Source: Candidatus Acidulodesulfobacterium ferriphilum
GTDB taxonomy: Bacteria; SZUA-79; Acidulodesulfobacterales; Acidulodesulfobacteraceae
Assembly: GCA_004195035.1 (NCBI GenBank)
Contig: SGBD01000007.1
Coordinates: 1 to 58,084, forward strand
Reading direction: 5' to 3'
DNA length: 58,084 bases
Part shown: positions 47,231-56,544 of the stretch, one piece after another
How the letters are laid out: each line of letters begins with the position of its first letter
Position numbering within the stretch: the stretch's first letter is position 1
Program-made: the position numbers and the translations under genes
The notes under the pieces: generated by a model
Seen by the model: the letters and a program-made list of their open reading frames with translations, nothing else
Database searches by the model: none
Told to the model about the DNA's origin: nothing

Positions 47231-47277
47231 ATATAAGGACTAAACGGCCATAACTTTTCGCCGTTTAGTCCTTATAT
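47231..47277. terminator. long hairpin between the convergent ATPase and adaptor genes
   Basis: Perfect 17-base arms (47231-47247 ATATAAGGACTAAACGG; 47261-47277 its complement) around a 13-base loop. There is no T-tract on either side, so it may act as a bidirectional RNA-stability or transcription barrier rather than a standard terminator. Confidence 0.6.
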
Positions 47278-47301
47278 GCCCAAAAATTTCACCCTTACGG
47301 C

Positions 47302-48522
47302 TTATAAAGAATTTATTTTTACGGAAGATAGAATAAGATAATGATTTATTTTTCTTAAATCACTTATATTTATCTTGCTTAAATTTTTTAATTTAAGAAC
47401 GATTTCTTTCGATTTTAAGCCTTCTATGACAGGATAATAATTACCGTCCCTTGCGCCTATAAGGATACTTTTTGCTTTAAACGCGTTTTTGCTTTTATCA
47501 TAAATTAGCACGACATCTTTATAACCTATATGAGCCACGGAAGAGACCGGCACGGCCAAGCGTTCGGTAAAAGGCATTTTTATATATGCGTTTCCGTAAG
47601 AATTAATTTTTAAGGCATGTTTTGTATTTGCTACGGATATTCTTACTTTAATAAATTTTCCTTTTTTATAGGTATATGGATAAACATATGAAATTATGCC
47701 GTGAAAAGTTCTTTTTTTATAATATGCAAATCTTAAAGAGACCCGCTTTCCTATATTGATAAATTTTAAATCGTGAACATTTATAAATATTTTCATCCAG
47801 AGTTTCGATATATTAGCCAGCTCGTAAAGTCTTTTGCTCGGCTTAATGTAACCGCCTTGAGTAATGAATTTTCTGACCACTATTCCATTTATAGGGGAAT
47901 ATACGGGTATTTGTTTAATAATTTTTTTATCTTTTTTTATTCTTTCAAGCTGGTTTTTATTTATCCCCCAGAATAAAAGTTTTTTTTCGGCGGATACATA
48001 AATTGTTTGGGCTTGCGATTTAAATGAGGTATTTTTAAGTCTTTGATAGTTTTTATATGCAAGGTTATAGTCATTTTCCGCATCTATTAAGGACGGGCTG
48101 TATAACGAAAATAAAGGCATTCCTTTGCGAACTTTAATTCCGGTTTTATCGGCGTATATCTTAGAAATATAACCGCCGAATTTCAACGAAATAGTTCTCG
48201 CTAACGGAGTGGCAAATGTAGTCCTGCCCCTTGCCCTGATTCTTGGAGATACTTTTATGGTTTTTACTATTCGGAAATAGGGTTTTATTTTTTTTATATG
48301 GCTAAGCCTTAATAGGCGCACCTTTTTACTGACGCCTATCCTGATGTTATAATTACTGAGATTATATAATTCCTTATTGTAGTAAAAATTTACCGGCAGG
48401 ATAAAAAACCTGTATATGATTAAAAATATTCCTGCCAGTATAAATAAAATAACCGGAATAAAAAATTTATTGTTCGGAACGGTCTTTTTAATATTATCGA
48501 AGAATTTCTTCATTTTAAACAT
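47302..48522 (-). CDS. CusB-like efflux periplasmic adaptor (membrane fusion protein)
   Basis: 406 residues. One N-terminal membrane helix (about 18-40), then lipoyl-like half-motifs (SLKFGGYISKIYADKTGIKV, YSPINGIVVRKFITQGGYIK), a helical hairpin and a beta-barrel (LAVPVSSVAHIGYKDVVLIY). The pattern matches adaptors of tripartite RND efflux pumps, closest to CusB-type metal or heavy-metal adaptors by length and motifs; there are no Met-rich metal sites. It follows the TolC-type gene on the same strand, but no RND pump gene is present in between or after. Confidence 0.82.
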   Translation of the reverse strand: MFKMKKFFDNIKKTVPNNKFFIPVILFILAGIFLIIYRFFILPVNFYYNKELYNLSNYNIRIGVSKKVRLLRLSHIKKIKPYFRIVKTIKVSPRIRARGRTTFATPLARTISLKFGGYISKIYADKTGIKVRKGMPLFSLYSPSLIDAENDYNLAYKNYQRLKNTSFKSQAQTIYVSAEKKLLFWGINKNQLERIKKDKKIIKQIPVYSPINGIVVRKFITQGGYIKPSKRLYELANISKLWMKIFINVHDLKFINIGKRVSLRFAYYKKRTFHGIISYVYPYTYKKGKFIKVRISVANTKHALKINSYGNAYIKMPFTERLAVPVSSVAHIGYKDVVLIYDKSKNAFKAKSILIGARDGNYYPVIEGLKSKEIVLKLKNLSKINISDLRKINHYLILSSVKINSL

Positions 48523-48587
48523 ATCTGTATCAACGCCTTTTTATAAATTATTTTTTTTATTATTTTCCGTTTTTCGTAATTTTATTG

Positions 48588-49987
48588 TTAACGATTTATT
48601 TCCCCTAAGGATGCCGATAAATCGCTTCTGTTTATTAAGAAATTAACCTCGTAGCTATTGGATAAGAGTTCCGCTTTTACCATTTTTTTGAATGAATTAA
48701 GAAGTTCAAAAGCGGAAGTTTTTCCGAATATATACCTGCTTATATATAATTTTAAAAGGAGCGAGGATTCGGGAAGATAAATCTTTTTTTCGGTTTCGTA
48801 AAGCTTGTAATATTTTTTAATTTTTGCTATGTATGCCATAATATCTCTTGCAACTCCGCTGTATTCCCAGCTTCTCGCGAACATTGACGAAATCATATTC
48901 TTTTTAGCCTTATTCATTTCGGGAAACTGCCTTTGATTAAAGTATAGCGGGATTTCAAGCCCTATCGAACCTCCTAAAGCGGGCTGTATGTCGTATCTAT
49001 AACCATATTTCACATGAAAAATAATATTTGGATACAGCCCCTGGCCGGCTAATTTTTTTTCATATTTTGACCTTTTATATAAAAAATTAGCGGCTTTGAG
49101 TGAAGGGTTATTTTTGAGAGCTGTCCTGATAATATTTCTAAATTTTTTAGCTTTTAATTTTGTTACACGCGGCAGCACAGCGTTTCCTTTAAGTTTATTT
49201 AGCTTGATTCCCGAAAGTCTCGAGAGCGCGTATAAATATTGTAACCTGTCTTTTTTCAGGATGGTTAATTGGTTTTTAAGGGCTATCATTTTTAGCTCGA
49301 TTCTTATAACATCGGTTTCTTTGGCTTTTCCTATCGCGTAGCTGTTGTCGGTATTTTTTTCTAACAGCTTTAACAGCGAATAATCGCTTTTTATTATAGA
49401 AATATCGTTTTCTAATTGCGCAAGCCGGTAGTAATAGTTTTTAACGCCCGCAACCGTCGAAACCCTTGCAGATTCCGTAATTTCCTTATTGTATCCATAA
49501 TAAATTTTCGCGATTTTACTTTTTAAAAATAGTTTAGTCGGAAACGGTATAAGCTGGGTAAAAGTAAATCTTACCTTGCTTCCCTGATATTCATGGTTTC
49601 CTATCATAAAATTATTAAAACCGTCGGAGTCGTTATAGCCGAAAGCGATTCTGGGGTTTGGCAGGCTTTTGTCTATTGTAATATTTTCTTTTAAGGCATC
49701 GGCTTTCGTCATTAAAGACATCAGATTATAATTCCCTAAGGAACTTTTGATTAACCGTTTCAAGGATAAAATCTTTTTAGGGTTTTTATTATTTATTGCA
49801 GCGGTATTAAAGGGCTGTTTTAATCCTAAATTAACAGGTTTTTTATCGTTAATTGCTAAAAAATGAAGTTTTTTTTTAAGTTTTTAAAAGCAAAAGAGGG
49901 ATTTGGATAAGCCAGAAATATTACCGTTAAGAGAGCGGGTATTAGAATCGGAAAAATAACTTTAATCGCCGTTCCTTTTTTATTCAT
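48588..49987 (-). CDS. TolC/CusC-type outer-membrane efflux protein, interrupted by a one-base frameshift
   Basis: Two frames, joined, give about 466 residues. The main frame (48588-49763 and open upstream to about 49868, with no ATG) encodes the alpha-barrel repeats of the family (DKSLPNPRIAFGYNDSDGF, KLKAKKFRNIIRTALKNNPS, SIGLEIPLYF). The missing beginning is in the other frame: ATG at 49987 gives MNKKGTAIKVIFPILIPALL and a signal peptide (AYPNPSFAF), ending at a stop after a run of nine A on this strand (49869-49877). Ten A would join them. Open question: pseudogene, sequence error, phase variation or slippage. Confidence 0.72.
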
Positions 49988-50155
49988 GGCAAGAAAGATT
50001 AAAACTAAAGGTATAATTAATTTTGCTATAAATTGAATTTAATAAATTAAGAAACAAAGAAGATTAACGAGCCTGTCGGCGGATTCAACTTAAGGATAAG
50101 GTATTCTTTATCAGATATCTATATCATATCAAAAATGAAAATAAAAATCAACCCG

Positions 50156-50198
50156 CCAAATCCCGATTTAGAAAATAAATTTCTAAATCGGGATTTGG
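50156..50198. repeat. solo outer palindrome of the repeat family
   Basis: CCAAATCCCGATTTAGAAA (50156-50174) and its perfect complement (50180-50198), 19-base arms around ATAAA. It is the outer pair seen at 28196 and 42489, here closed up with no inner hairpins. It lies in the gap before the BCAM0308-like gene's 3' end; the remaining gap 49988-50261 holds nothing else I can support. Confidence 0.85.
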
Positions 50199-50261
50199 GC
50201 TTTATATGTAGAAATAAGCCTTTATCCGCCATTAGTTTAAGCGAAAACACGGCGTCAAGCA

Positions 50262-50780
50262 TCACCTTTTCCAATAAACCCTTGTCAATCTGTCTTCTTT
50301 TGAAAAATGATATTCAACATTGCCTTTGTAAGCTTTTTCGATATTTCTGCCGATTCTTTGCGCAAGTTTATCGTCTGTGGTGATAATTTCTATTGTTTTA
50401 TTTTTTTCGTCTATATTTATATTTTCTATCTTTTCAAGAGGATCAATATAATCCGCTTTTTCAACCGTATTTTTTATAAGGCTGATAATTTCATCTTTAT
50501 GCTCAAACAAAAAATTTCCTTTAAGTTCAACCACCCCCTCCATATATTTGGTCTCGATTTTCCGGCAGGCTGGACATACGGTAAAGATTACTTTTTCAGG
50601 GTTTTTCATAAGTAAATCATATAGTTTCTTATCTTCGGCCCATCTTTTGTCATGATATATACTGCGGCATTTACTGCAAACCGACATGTCTTTATATTCT
50701 ATAGCGTTTAAATAAGAGTCCATTAAATCGTCTGCCTGCTGTTTTTTCACTTTGGCTTTGGTAGCATCCCATTTTTTCAT
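50262..50780 (-). CDS. BCAM0308-like zinc-finger protein
   Basis: 172 residues. Two cysteine pairs, CSKCRS (35-40) and CPACRK (69-74), likely bind one zinc; the second half is an alpha-beta domain (KNKTIEIITTDDKLAQRIGR, then a basic tail TRVYWKR). The pattern matches the conserved BCAM0308 family, whose start resembles the archaeal/eukaryotic NMD3 N-terminus; function unproven. A basic N-terminal tail (MKKWDATKAKVKKQQ) would suit RNA binding. Confidence 0.7.
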   Translation of the reverse strand: MKKWDATKAKVKKQQADDLMDSYLNAIEYKDMSVCSKCRSIYHDKRWAEDKKLYDLLMKNPEKVIFTVCPACRKIETKYMEGVVELKGNFLFEHKDEIISLIKNTVEKADYIDPLEKIENINIDEKNKTIEIITTDDKLAQRIGRNIEKAYKGNVEYHFSKEDRLTRVYWKR

Positions 50781-50916
50781 AAAAAGCCTCCGAAAACTTT
50801 TTCTTCTTCAAGATTAATTTTAACATCGCATTGTAATTACAAAATAGTCGTTTAACAAGCTTTAAAGGCGTATAACAACTATATAAGCTAAGCACCGTAA
50901 TAAATATAATAAACCG

Positions 50917-51540
50917 CTATAAGCGGCCAAGTAAATCTATTGCCTCTTCGTCGGAAACATCATACCAGTTCTCATAAACCTGCGCAACGGCACGAAAATT
51001 ATACGGCGTTTCAAGTATCACCAGTTCGTCCGCTAATTCATTTATCTGCCCGGCGACATCCTTTCCCGCAACGGGGGCGGCCGCTATAATCTTTTTTGCC
51101 CCCCGTTTTCTGCATAGCATTATTGCCGCGCGCATTGTCGAACCTGCGGCAATGCCGTCATCTATCAAGATAACCGTTTTATTAATAATATCGGGTAATG
51201 GCTCCCCTTTTCTTAAAATAGAAATCCTTCTTTTAATTTCATTTTTTTGAGAAAATATTATGTCATTCATTTCTTTTTCCGAAAGATACCGCGACGATTG
51301 TTTGTTTATATATATGCTGCCGTCTTCCGCTACGGCCCCGAAACCGGCTTCGGGGTTATCGGGGAAGGGCAGTTTTCTTACGATTAAAAGCGAGAATTTT
51401 GCATTCAAATATTTTGCAACCTCAAAAGCAACTTCTATTCCGCCTTTTGGAAGGGCAAGGACGGTTATATCCTCCTTGTTTTTATATTTTTCTAAAGCAA
51501 TAGCAAGCTTTTCTCCCGCTTCCCGTCTATTTTTAAACAT
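50917..51540 (-). CDS. phosphoribosyltransferase-domain protein
   Basis: 207 residues. The PRPP-binding loop KTVILIDDGIAAGSTMRAA is intact, with VLALPKGGIEVAFEVAKYL before it; the C-terminal NFRAVAQVYENWYDVSDEEAI is shared by a stand-alone group often placed with stress genes and dienelactone-hydrolase fusions. Substrate unknown. It lies close to the BCAM0308-like gene on the same strand, with a 137-base gap. Confidence 0.85.
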   Translation of the reverse strand: MFKNRREAGEKLAIALEKYKNKEDITVLALPKGGIEVAFEVAKYLNAKFSLLIVRKLPFPDNPEAGFGAVAEDGSIYINKQSSRYLSEKEMNDIIFSQKNEIKRRISILRKGEPLPDIINKTVILIDDGIAAGSTMRAAIMLCRKRGAKKIIAAAPVAGKDVAGQINELADELVILETPYNFRAVAQVYENWYDVSDEEAIDLLGRL

Positions 51541-51733
51541 TTAAAACACCGTAAAATTTTCAATTAACAAATTAATTTCTTTCAATTTTAAAAATTTAAA
51601 TGCCCATGCCGATTTTCAAGTATCTAAAAAATAATTGCATAAATAATCCCTTTAGTTATATTATATCCTGAAACAATAGAATTCCAAATTTTTATGCCTT
51701 GCAAGCCAGTCTTAATTAAATAAAAATTTTTAT

Positions 51734-53104
51734 ATGCGGATAATCCCGATCGCAATTTACATTTTGTTTTCCTGTATTTTTATTTTTACCAGGGTCTCAA
51801 ATGCCGAAAATTATTATAAACTAAGCACGGCGCAGGCACAATCCATCCCGTTAAAACAAAAAAGAATTATTGCCGCAAGTCATAATAATTCTTTTATATC
51901 CCAAATAAAACTGTTCGGAACTTTTGCCGCATCTTATACTTATAATCTTGCAAGACCTTACGCAAGCGAAGCATATCCTTTGGGCAACTACAACGGAAAT
52001 TATATAGATAATTATAAGGCAAACGGCGCTACAATTAATGAATTTGATATTACCGTATCAAAAAATCCTTTTTCAAACGGCAGAAACAAATTCGGCATCG
52101 GTTTCAAAGTATCCATAGACGCCGGCGAAAATATTCAGGCTGTCGGACCTTACACAGGCAACTATTCTTATTACACGGAACCTATCTACGATAGACCGTT
52201 ATACGGGTTTAGGCAAATTTATATTTCTTTTGGTATTCCAATCGGAAATGGGTTAAAAATTGATTTAGGCGAAAAAAATTATCTTATAGGTTTTGAATCT
52301 TATAATTTATCAAGGTTATGGGAAAATACATACTCATTGGTAACGGCAATAGAACCAGGGGAACTTACCGGAATATTTTTCAAGTACCCTTTTACAAGAC
52401 GGTTAAAAATGGTTTTCGGGGTTGCATTAACCGATAACGCTATGGTTCCTATAAACAGATACCCGACATTCGAATATATAGCTTCGTATAAACCGTTTAA
52501 ATTTTTAAAATTTCATGAAGGGGTCGTTTACGGAGCCGAAAATTTTATCATATACAACAATAACCTTTATCGGGATAATTTAGACAGGTTTTTCTATAAT
52601 TTTATAGATGCTAAATATTCGTTTTACAAACACTGGACGGCGGTATTAGATTACGAAACCGGTTTAAACGGAGGAATAAATAAATCCATAGTTTACGGCA
52701 ACAATATAAATGCCGGTCAATTTAATTCTTCCATAAATAATTATCCGTCTTACTTGATTTCTACCTCAGATTCTACCTTTAACAAATCGCATTTCTCTGG
52801 TCTGGTTTTTTATATCCATCATTATAGCATCTTAAACATAGGCAGGTTTTCGCAAACCGTAAGGGAAGCCGGCGTCTCGGATCCTAACGGCATGTGGGAA
52901 GCGGCAAGTACGCCCGGCATAGCTTATCGTTATTTCGATTCGACATTTACCTTAGGATATAGACCTGCCATGAAGATATTTAAAAATATTCAGTTTAGAC
53001 TTGAATTTGAAAATCAAATTGCAAACCGCAGGGTTTACGGAAACGGTAACAGCACTCAAAATACCGTAAACGCTATGGTTGTTTATACTTTTAAAAATTA
53101 TTGA
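51734..53104 (+). CDS. porin-like outer-membrane beta-barrel protein (uncharacterised)
   Basis: 456 residues. A signal peptide (cleavage about residue 24, SNAENYY) is followed by a long run of amphipathic strands rich in Tyr, Asn, Gly and aromatic residues, ending in TFKNY with a terminal aromatic residue, as for barrel proteins inserted by BamA. No Cys and no plug domain. I cannot name the solute; no pump or regulator gene is adjacent in the same direction. Confidence 0.7.
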   Translation: MRIIPIAIYILFSCIFIFTRVSNAENYYKLSTAQAQSIPLKQKRIIAASHNNSFISQIKLFGTFAASYTYNLARPYASEAYPLGNYNGNYIDNYKANGATINEFDITVSKNPFSNGRNKFGIGFKVSIDAGENIQAVGPYTGNYSYYTEPIYDRPLYGFRQIYISFGIPIGNGLKIDLGEKNYLIGFESYNLSRLWENTYSLVTAIEPGELTGIFFKYPFTRRLKMVFGVALTDNAMVPINRYPTFEYIASYKPFKFLKFHEGVVYGAENFIIYNNNLYRDNLDRFFYNFIDAKYSFYKHWTAVLDYETGLNGGINKSIVYGNNINAGQFNSSINNYPSYLISTSDSTFNKSHFSGLVFYIHHYSILNIGRFSQTVREAGVSDPNGMWEAASTPGIAYRYFDSTFTLGYRPAMKIFKNIQFRLEFENQIANRRVYGNGNSTQNTVNAMVVYTFKNY

Positions 53105-53226
53105 ATTTTTGCCCGGATTTTACTAAATGGATAAACTATGTCAATAAATTAAATCTGGAAAAGTTTTTCTTTCGTAGATTCGTAATCTGTGTGTCTAAAA
53201 GCATTAATTCCAAGATTGGCGGCAGG

Positions 53227-54936
53227 TCAGTCAATTCTCCCTGATTTCCATATCGACCATAAAAGGCCTATAACAAATATTAAAACCACGATGAATAAAA
53301 TGCTAAAAAATATTCCGCCTATTGCCTTCCATACAGGCGGGTGATATATAAGCATTAAAAGACCGAGTCCTATTACCAATGAACCGGTTAAAATACTCAC
53401 CGAAACCCTGTTGGCGGTTCTTTTCATTTCATTTAACGCGTCTTTTAACCCGTCGATTTCGGTTGAGGTTTTTATCCCTTCGTTATCGAATTCCCTGAAT
53501 ATTTTTTTTAAATTTTTTGGCAGTTCGTAAAAAACTTCGAGCATACCGTTTGATTCCTCAAAAAATCTTTTTACCTGATTTTTAAATGAATAACTGTCAA
53601 AGAAAAAGCGCTTAAAATATGGCTCAGAAAATTCCATCAGTTTAAACTCGGGGTCAAGTATCAACTCTAAACCTTCACCTATGGCGGTTGCTCTAAGCAG
53701 TGCAATCATATCATTGGGAAACTCAAGCTGATGACGGAATGCAATTGCCATCAATTCATTAAAAACATCCGCCGCTATAATATCTTTAAGGGGCTTATCA
53801 TATACATTTTTAATAAAATGTTTCAGGTCTCTTTTAAGAATGGACAGATTAGCGCTTCTTTTTATAACCCCCATAGTCAAAAATTCATCTATCACGTTAT
53901 CGACATTTTTTTCGGTCAAAGACAAAAAAAGTCTTAGAAGCGCCCTTTTAAGACTTTGGTCTAATGAACCGGTCATTCCGTAGTCGATAATTCCGATAGC
54001 TCCGCTATCCATTACAAATAAGTTTCCCGGGTGTGGGTCCATATGAAAAAAACCATGTTTATAAATCATCGTAAGATATATATGGGCTATTTTTTTTGCA
54101 ATATCCGTTAAATCGAATCCTTTCTTTTTTAAGGCTTCGGTATCGCTTATCTTGATTCCCGATATTATTTCCATCGTCAGTATTTTTTTACTCGAATAAT
54201 CCCAAAATATTTTAGGTATATGCAATGATGCATCCCCTTCAAAATTTTTTTCCATTCTTTCGGCATTCCTGCCTTCACCGGTATAATCGAGTTCGTTTTT
54301 AATAATAAAACTAAATTCGCCGACTATTGTATCCAGATCAACTTTTTTGGCAAGCTTGGAATGCTTCTTTGCAAAATCGGCAAGTTCCGAAAGAATTTCT
54401 AAATCTTCTTCTATTATTAATTCGACTCCAGGTTTTTGAATTTTAAGCGCAACTTCCGTACCGTCAAAAAGAATTGCCTTATGAACCTGCGCTATCGAGG
54501 CAACGGCTAAAGGCTTAACGTCAACATTTTTAAATATTTTATTCAGCGGTTTTCCAAATTCGTCCTCTATCAGTTTTTTAATTTTATCAAAACTAACGGA
54601 AGGAGCGCTGTCCTGAAGTTTAATAAATTGGTTTATATATTCCGGCGGCAATATATCAGGTCTCATACTTAATATTTGGCCGAGTTTTATAAATGTTGGT
54701 CCTAAATCTTCCAGCGCCATTCTAATATGTTCGGGTTTATTATAAGGTTCTTTTCTCTTCGGATGCCCTAATAAACCCCAGTGGAAAGGAATCAAGAATC
54801 CCAGATCCAGCTCAAGAATCAACCATCCTAAACCGTGGCGGGATAATATGGATAATATTTCCGCGTATCTTTTAAAATTGCGATGTTTTCTTTTATTTAA
54901 GAGCAAAGACGCCTCCGCATCTTCTTGTTTAGCCAT
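53227..54936 (-). CDS. ABC1/UbiB-type atypical kinase
   Basis: 569 residues. The family motif KxGQ appears as FIKLGQILSMRPDILP; SIAQVHKA with the Ala-rich loop and ALKIQKPG give the nucleotide site; HMDPHPGNLFV and IIDYGMTG carry catalytic and metal Asp residues. The C-terminus has two membrane helices (VSILTGSLVIGLGLLMLIYH and IFFSILFIVVLIFVIGLLW). UbiB-type proteins support quinone synthesis or lipid transport; the exact role here is not known, as no ubi or men genes are adjacent. Confidence 0.92.
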   Translation of the reverse strand: MAKQEDAEASLLLNKRKHRNFKRYAEILSILSRHGLGWLILELDLGFLIPFHWGLLGHPKRKEPYNKPEHIRMALEDLGPTFIKLGQILSMRPDILPPEYINQFIKLQDSAPSVSFDKIKKLIEDEFGKPLNKIFKNVDVKPLAVASIAQVHKAILFDGTEVALKIQKPGVELIIEEDLEILSELADFAKKHSKLAKKVDLDTIVGEFSFIIKNELDYTGEGRNAERMEKNFEGDASLHIPKIFWDYSSKKILTMEIISGIKISDTEALKKKGFDLTDIAKKIAHIYLTMIYKHGFFHMDPHPGNLFVMDSGAIGIIDYGMTGSLDQSLKRALLRLFLSLTEKNVDNVIDEFLTMGVIKRSANLSILKRDLKHFIKNVYDKPLKDIIAADVFNELMAIAFRHQLEFPNDMIALLRATAIGEGLELILDPEFKLMEFSEPYFKRFFFDSYSFKNQVKRFFEESNGMLEVFYELPKNLKKIFREFDNEGIKTSTEIDGLKDALNEMKRTANRVSVSILTGSLVIGLGLLMLIYHPPVWKAIGGIFFSILFIVVLIFVIGLLWSIWKSGRID

Positions 54937-55485
54937 TCAGAGTTAATTATATTATAAGCCCTGCTTACCGCAAAAGCAAGCGGACTCCCCCATCCCGCTT
55001 GCGTTGCCAAAGAGATTAAAAAGCCCGGCGTAACCTACCTTATTTTACGGCAGGAGTATATATAAAACAACCCGCCCGGCTATTTCCGCACCCTGTTTAA
55101 GTATTTTATATGAACGATTTCCGCAAGAAACTAGAGCCTTCCCACAGAAGTCATTACAGAGGCGGCGAAGCGATGTTTGCCGACTTTGATATATCCCCGT
55201 TATTCCGCCCAAGTATTCCTCTTGCAAGAACCCTTGTGTGCTTTTGCATTGCCGCTTTTTCACCTGATTCTATTTTTATTTTATGATATAATAAGTCCAT
55301 CCCGTATATTATCAAAAATATTGATGATGCGGATACGGATATTTTTGAAATTATCATTGGGGGGGGGTAAACCATCGATGCTTGCGGATGTGCCGATTAC
55401 AGGCGATAAACTAACAGGCTATGCAATAATTGGTTTATCGGATTTTGCTTTAATTTCTTTAAAATAACAGCCAATAAATAGAATT
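54937..55485. other. 549-base gap without a confident gene
   Basis: No convincing gene. It has an inverted repeat GCAAGCGG/CCGCTTGC (54976-55002) just upstream of the kinase start, and a run of nine G at 55359-55367 followed by a 29-codon frame MLADVPITGDKLTGYAIIG (55378-55467), which may be coding or a remnant. The block 55030-55260 looks conserved-RNA- or remnant-like but matches nothing I can name. Confidence 0.4.
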
Positions 55486-55614
55486 ATGTCAAATACAATC
55501 AATTTAATTGCCGCAATAATAGGTTTAGTTGTGGCAATTATTAGTCTTTATATATCTATAATAACGAAAAAACAAGCTCCACAAAATAGTAAATTCTTTT
55601 ATATCAAGGGATAA
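55486..55614 (+). CDS. small single-helix membrane protein
   Basis: 42 residues: MSNTINLIAAIIGLVVAIIS, a single membrane span, then a basic, polar tail (ITKKQAPQNSKFF). It ends seven bases before the next membrane-protein gene, so the two are likely co-translated. No family is recognised; length and context suggest a small subunit or regulator of the next protein. Its coding status rests on codon structure and neighbour spacing only. Confidence 0.4.
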   Translation: MSNTINLIAAIIGLVVAIISLYISIITKKQAPQNSKFFYIKG

Positions 55615-55621
55615 TATAATA

Positions 55622-56452
55622 ATGTCAAGGGTTATATTTTTACGCCTATTAATAGGACTATTAGGCATTGTGTTTATAGTTCTCACATTTTGGTTAGGTG
55701 CATATTTTCATTTAAACGTTTCCACAAAAATAGTAATCGTATTGGCTTTTGCATTAGCCGCTATTCTTGCGGAAATTGTAATAGCCATCGATAATCTGGA
55801 AAAAAGATTAAAGGCGGCTTTCCCGTCGTTAGAACTTCCCCTTAAGGAACAAATCGCTATTAATGAAACTATAATGCTGTATAACAGGCTTAAAAAGAAA
55901 AAATCGGATATTTCGACGCGAATAGCTCTGGAAGATTTTGAAAAAATTCATATTCTCTTAAAACAGGCGGAAAAGGGTGGAGATTTTATTTTTCACGATA
56001 TTTACGCCGCTAAATTGATTGCATTGAAAGAATTAAAACCGGGACAGTCGTTTAAGGTTGTAAGCAATCTTATAGAACCGTTTTATTGGGGATACGGCAA
56101 GGATGTGACCGAACATACAAAACAAAATTACAGGCAGGCAAAAAGAGGCGTTCATATTGAACGAATATTTCTTTTAAAGGACGAGGATGATTTCTCCAAG
56201 ATAAAAGAAATTATGGATGAGCAGGCAAAAAATAGTATCGATGTATTTTACGTTTTTCAAAACGAATTAGATAAAATGTTGCCGTACGCCAGTTTTGCGA
56301 TATCCGAAGAATTGTCGATAGGGATAATTTCACATAGGGAAGATTTATTGGGAAAGATTACCGTTACATCTAATAACCAGATAATCACGGAACTTGCCTG
56401 GCAATTCGATATTATTAAAAAACAATCAAAGAAGTTCAACGCGGCAAAATAG
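55622..56452 (+). CDS. two-helix membrane protein with a cytosolic alpha-beta domain (uncharacterised)
   Basis: 276 residues. Two N-terminal membrane helices (about 6-26 and 35-57), a charged coiled linker, and a C-terminal alpha-beta domain of about 150 residues: KVVSNLIEPFYWGYGKDVTE, RGVHIERIFLLKDEDD and SIDVFYVFQNELDKMLPYAS. The pattern recalls phospholipase-D-like or TrmB-type effector-binding folds without the HKD catalytic motif, so a sensor role is possible. Not confidently assigned. It follows a 42-residue membrane protein. Confidence 0.6.
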   Translation: MSRVIFLRLLIGLLGIVFIVLTFWLGAYFHLNVSTKIVIVLAFALAAILAEIVIAIDNLEKRLKAAFPSLELPLKEQIAINETIMLYNRLKKKKSDISTRIALEDFEKIHILLKQAEKGGDFIFHDIYAAKLIALKELKPGQSFKVVSNLIEPFYWGYGKDVTEHTKQNYRQAKRGVHIERIFLLKDEDDFSKIKEIMDEQAKNSIDVFYVFQNELDKMLPYASFAISEELSIGIISHREDLLGKITVTSNNQIITELAWQFDIIKKQSKKFNAAK

Positions 56453-56544
56453 CCGCCGGAAGCAAGGATAGTAATTCAGGCGGCTATTCCTTAAGCTCTT
56501 CGATTAGTTCCTGCACGGTCATAATGTTACCCCCCCCGTTATTT

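Noticed and set aside
50135-50383. 82-codon plus-strand frame
   Set aside because: It reads through the solo palindrome and overlaps the well-supported BCAM0308-like gene on the other strand.
55045-55375. Cys-rich minus-strand frames as small toxins or remnants of a transposase
   Set aside because: Two overlapping frames with no recognised motif and no ribosome site; I could not support either.
55177-55467. 96-codon frame as a membrane-protein gene
   Set aside because: It lacks a ribosome binding site, its composition is erratic, and it crosses the nine-G run; it looks like non-coding or remnant sequence.
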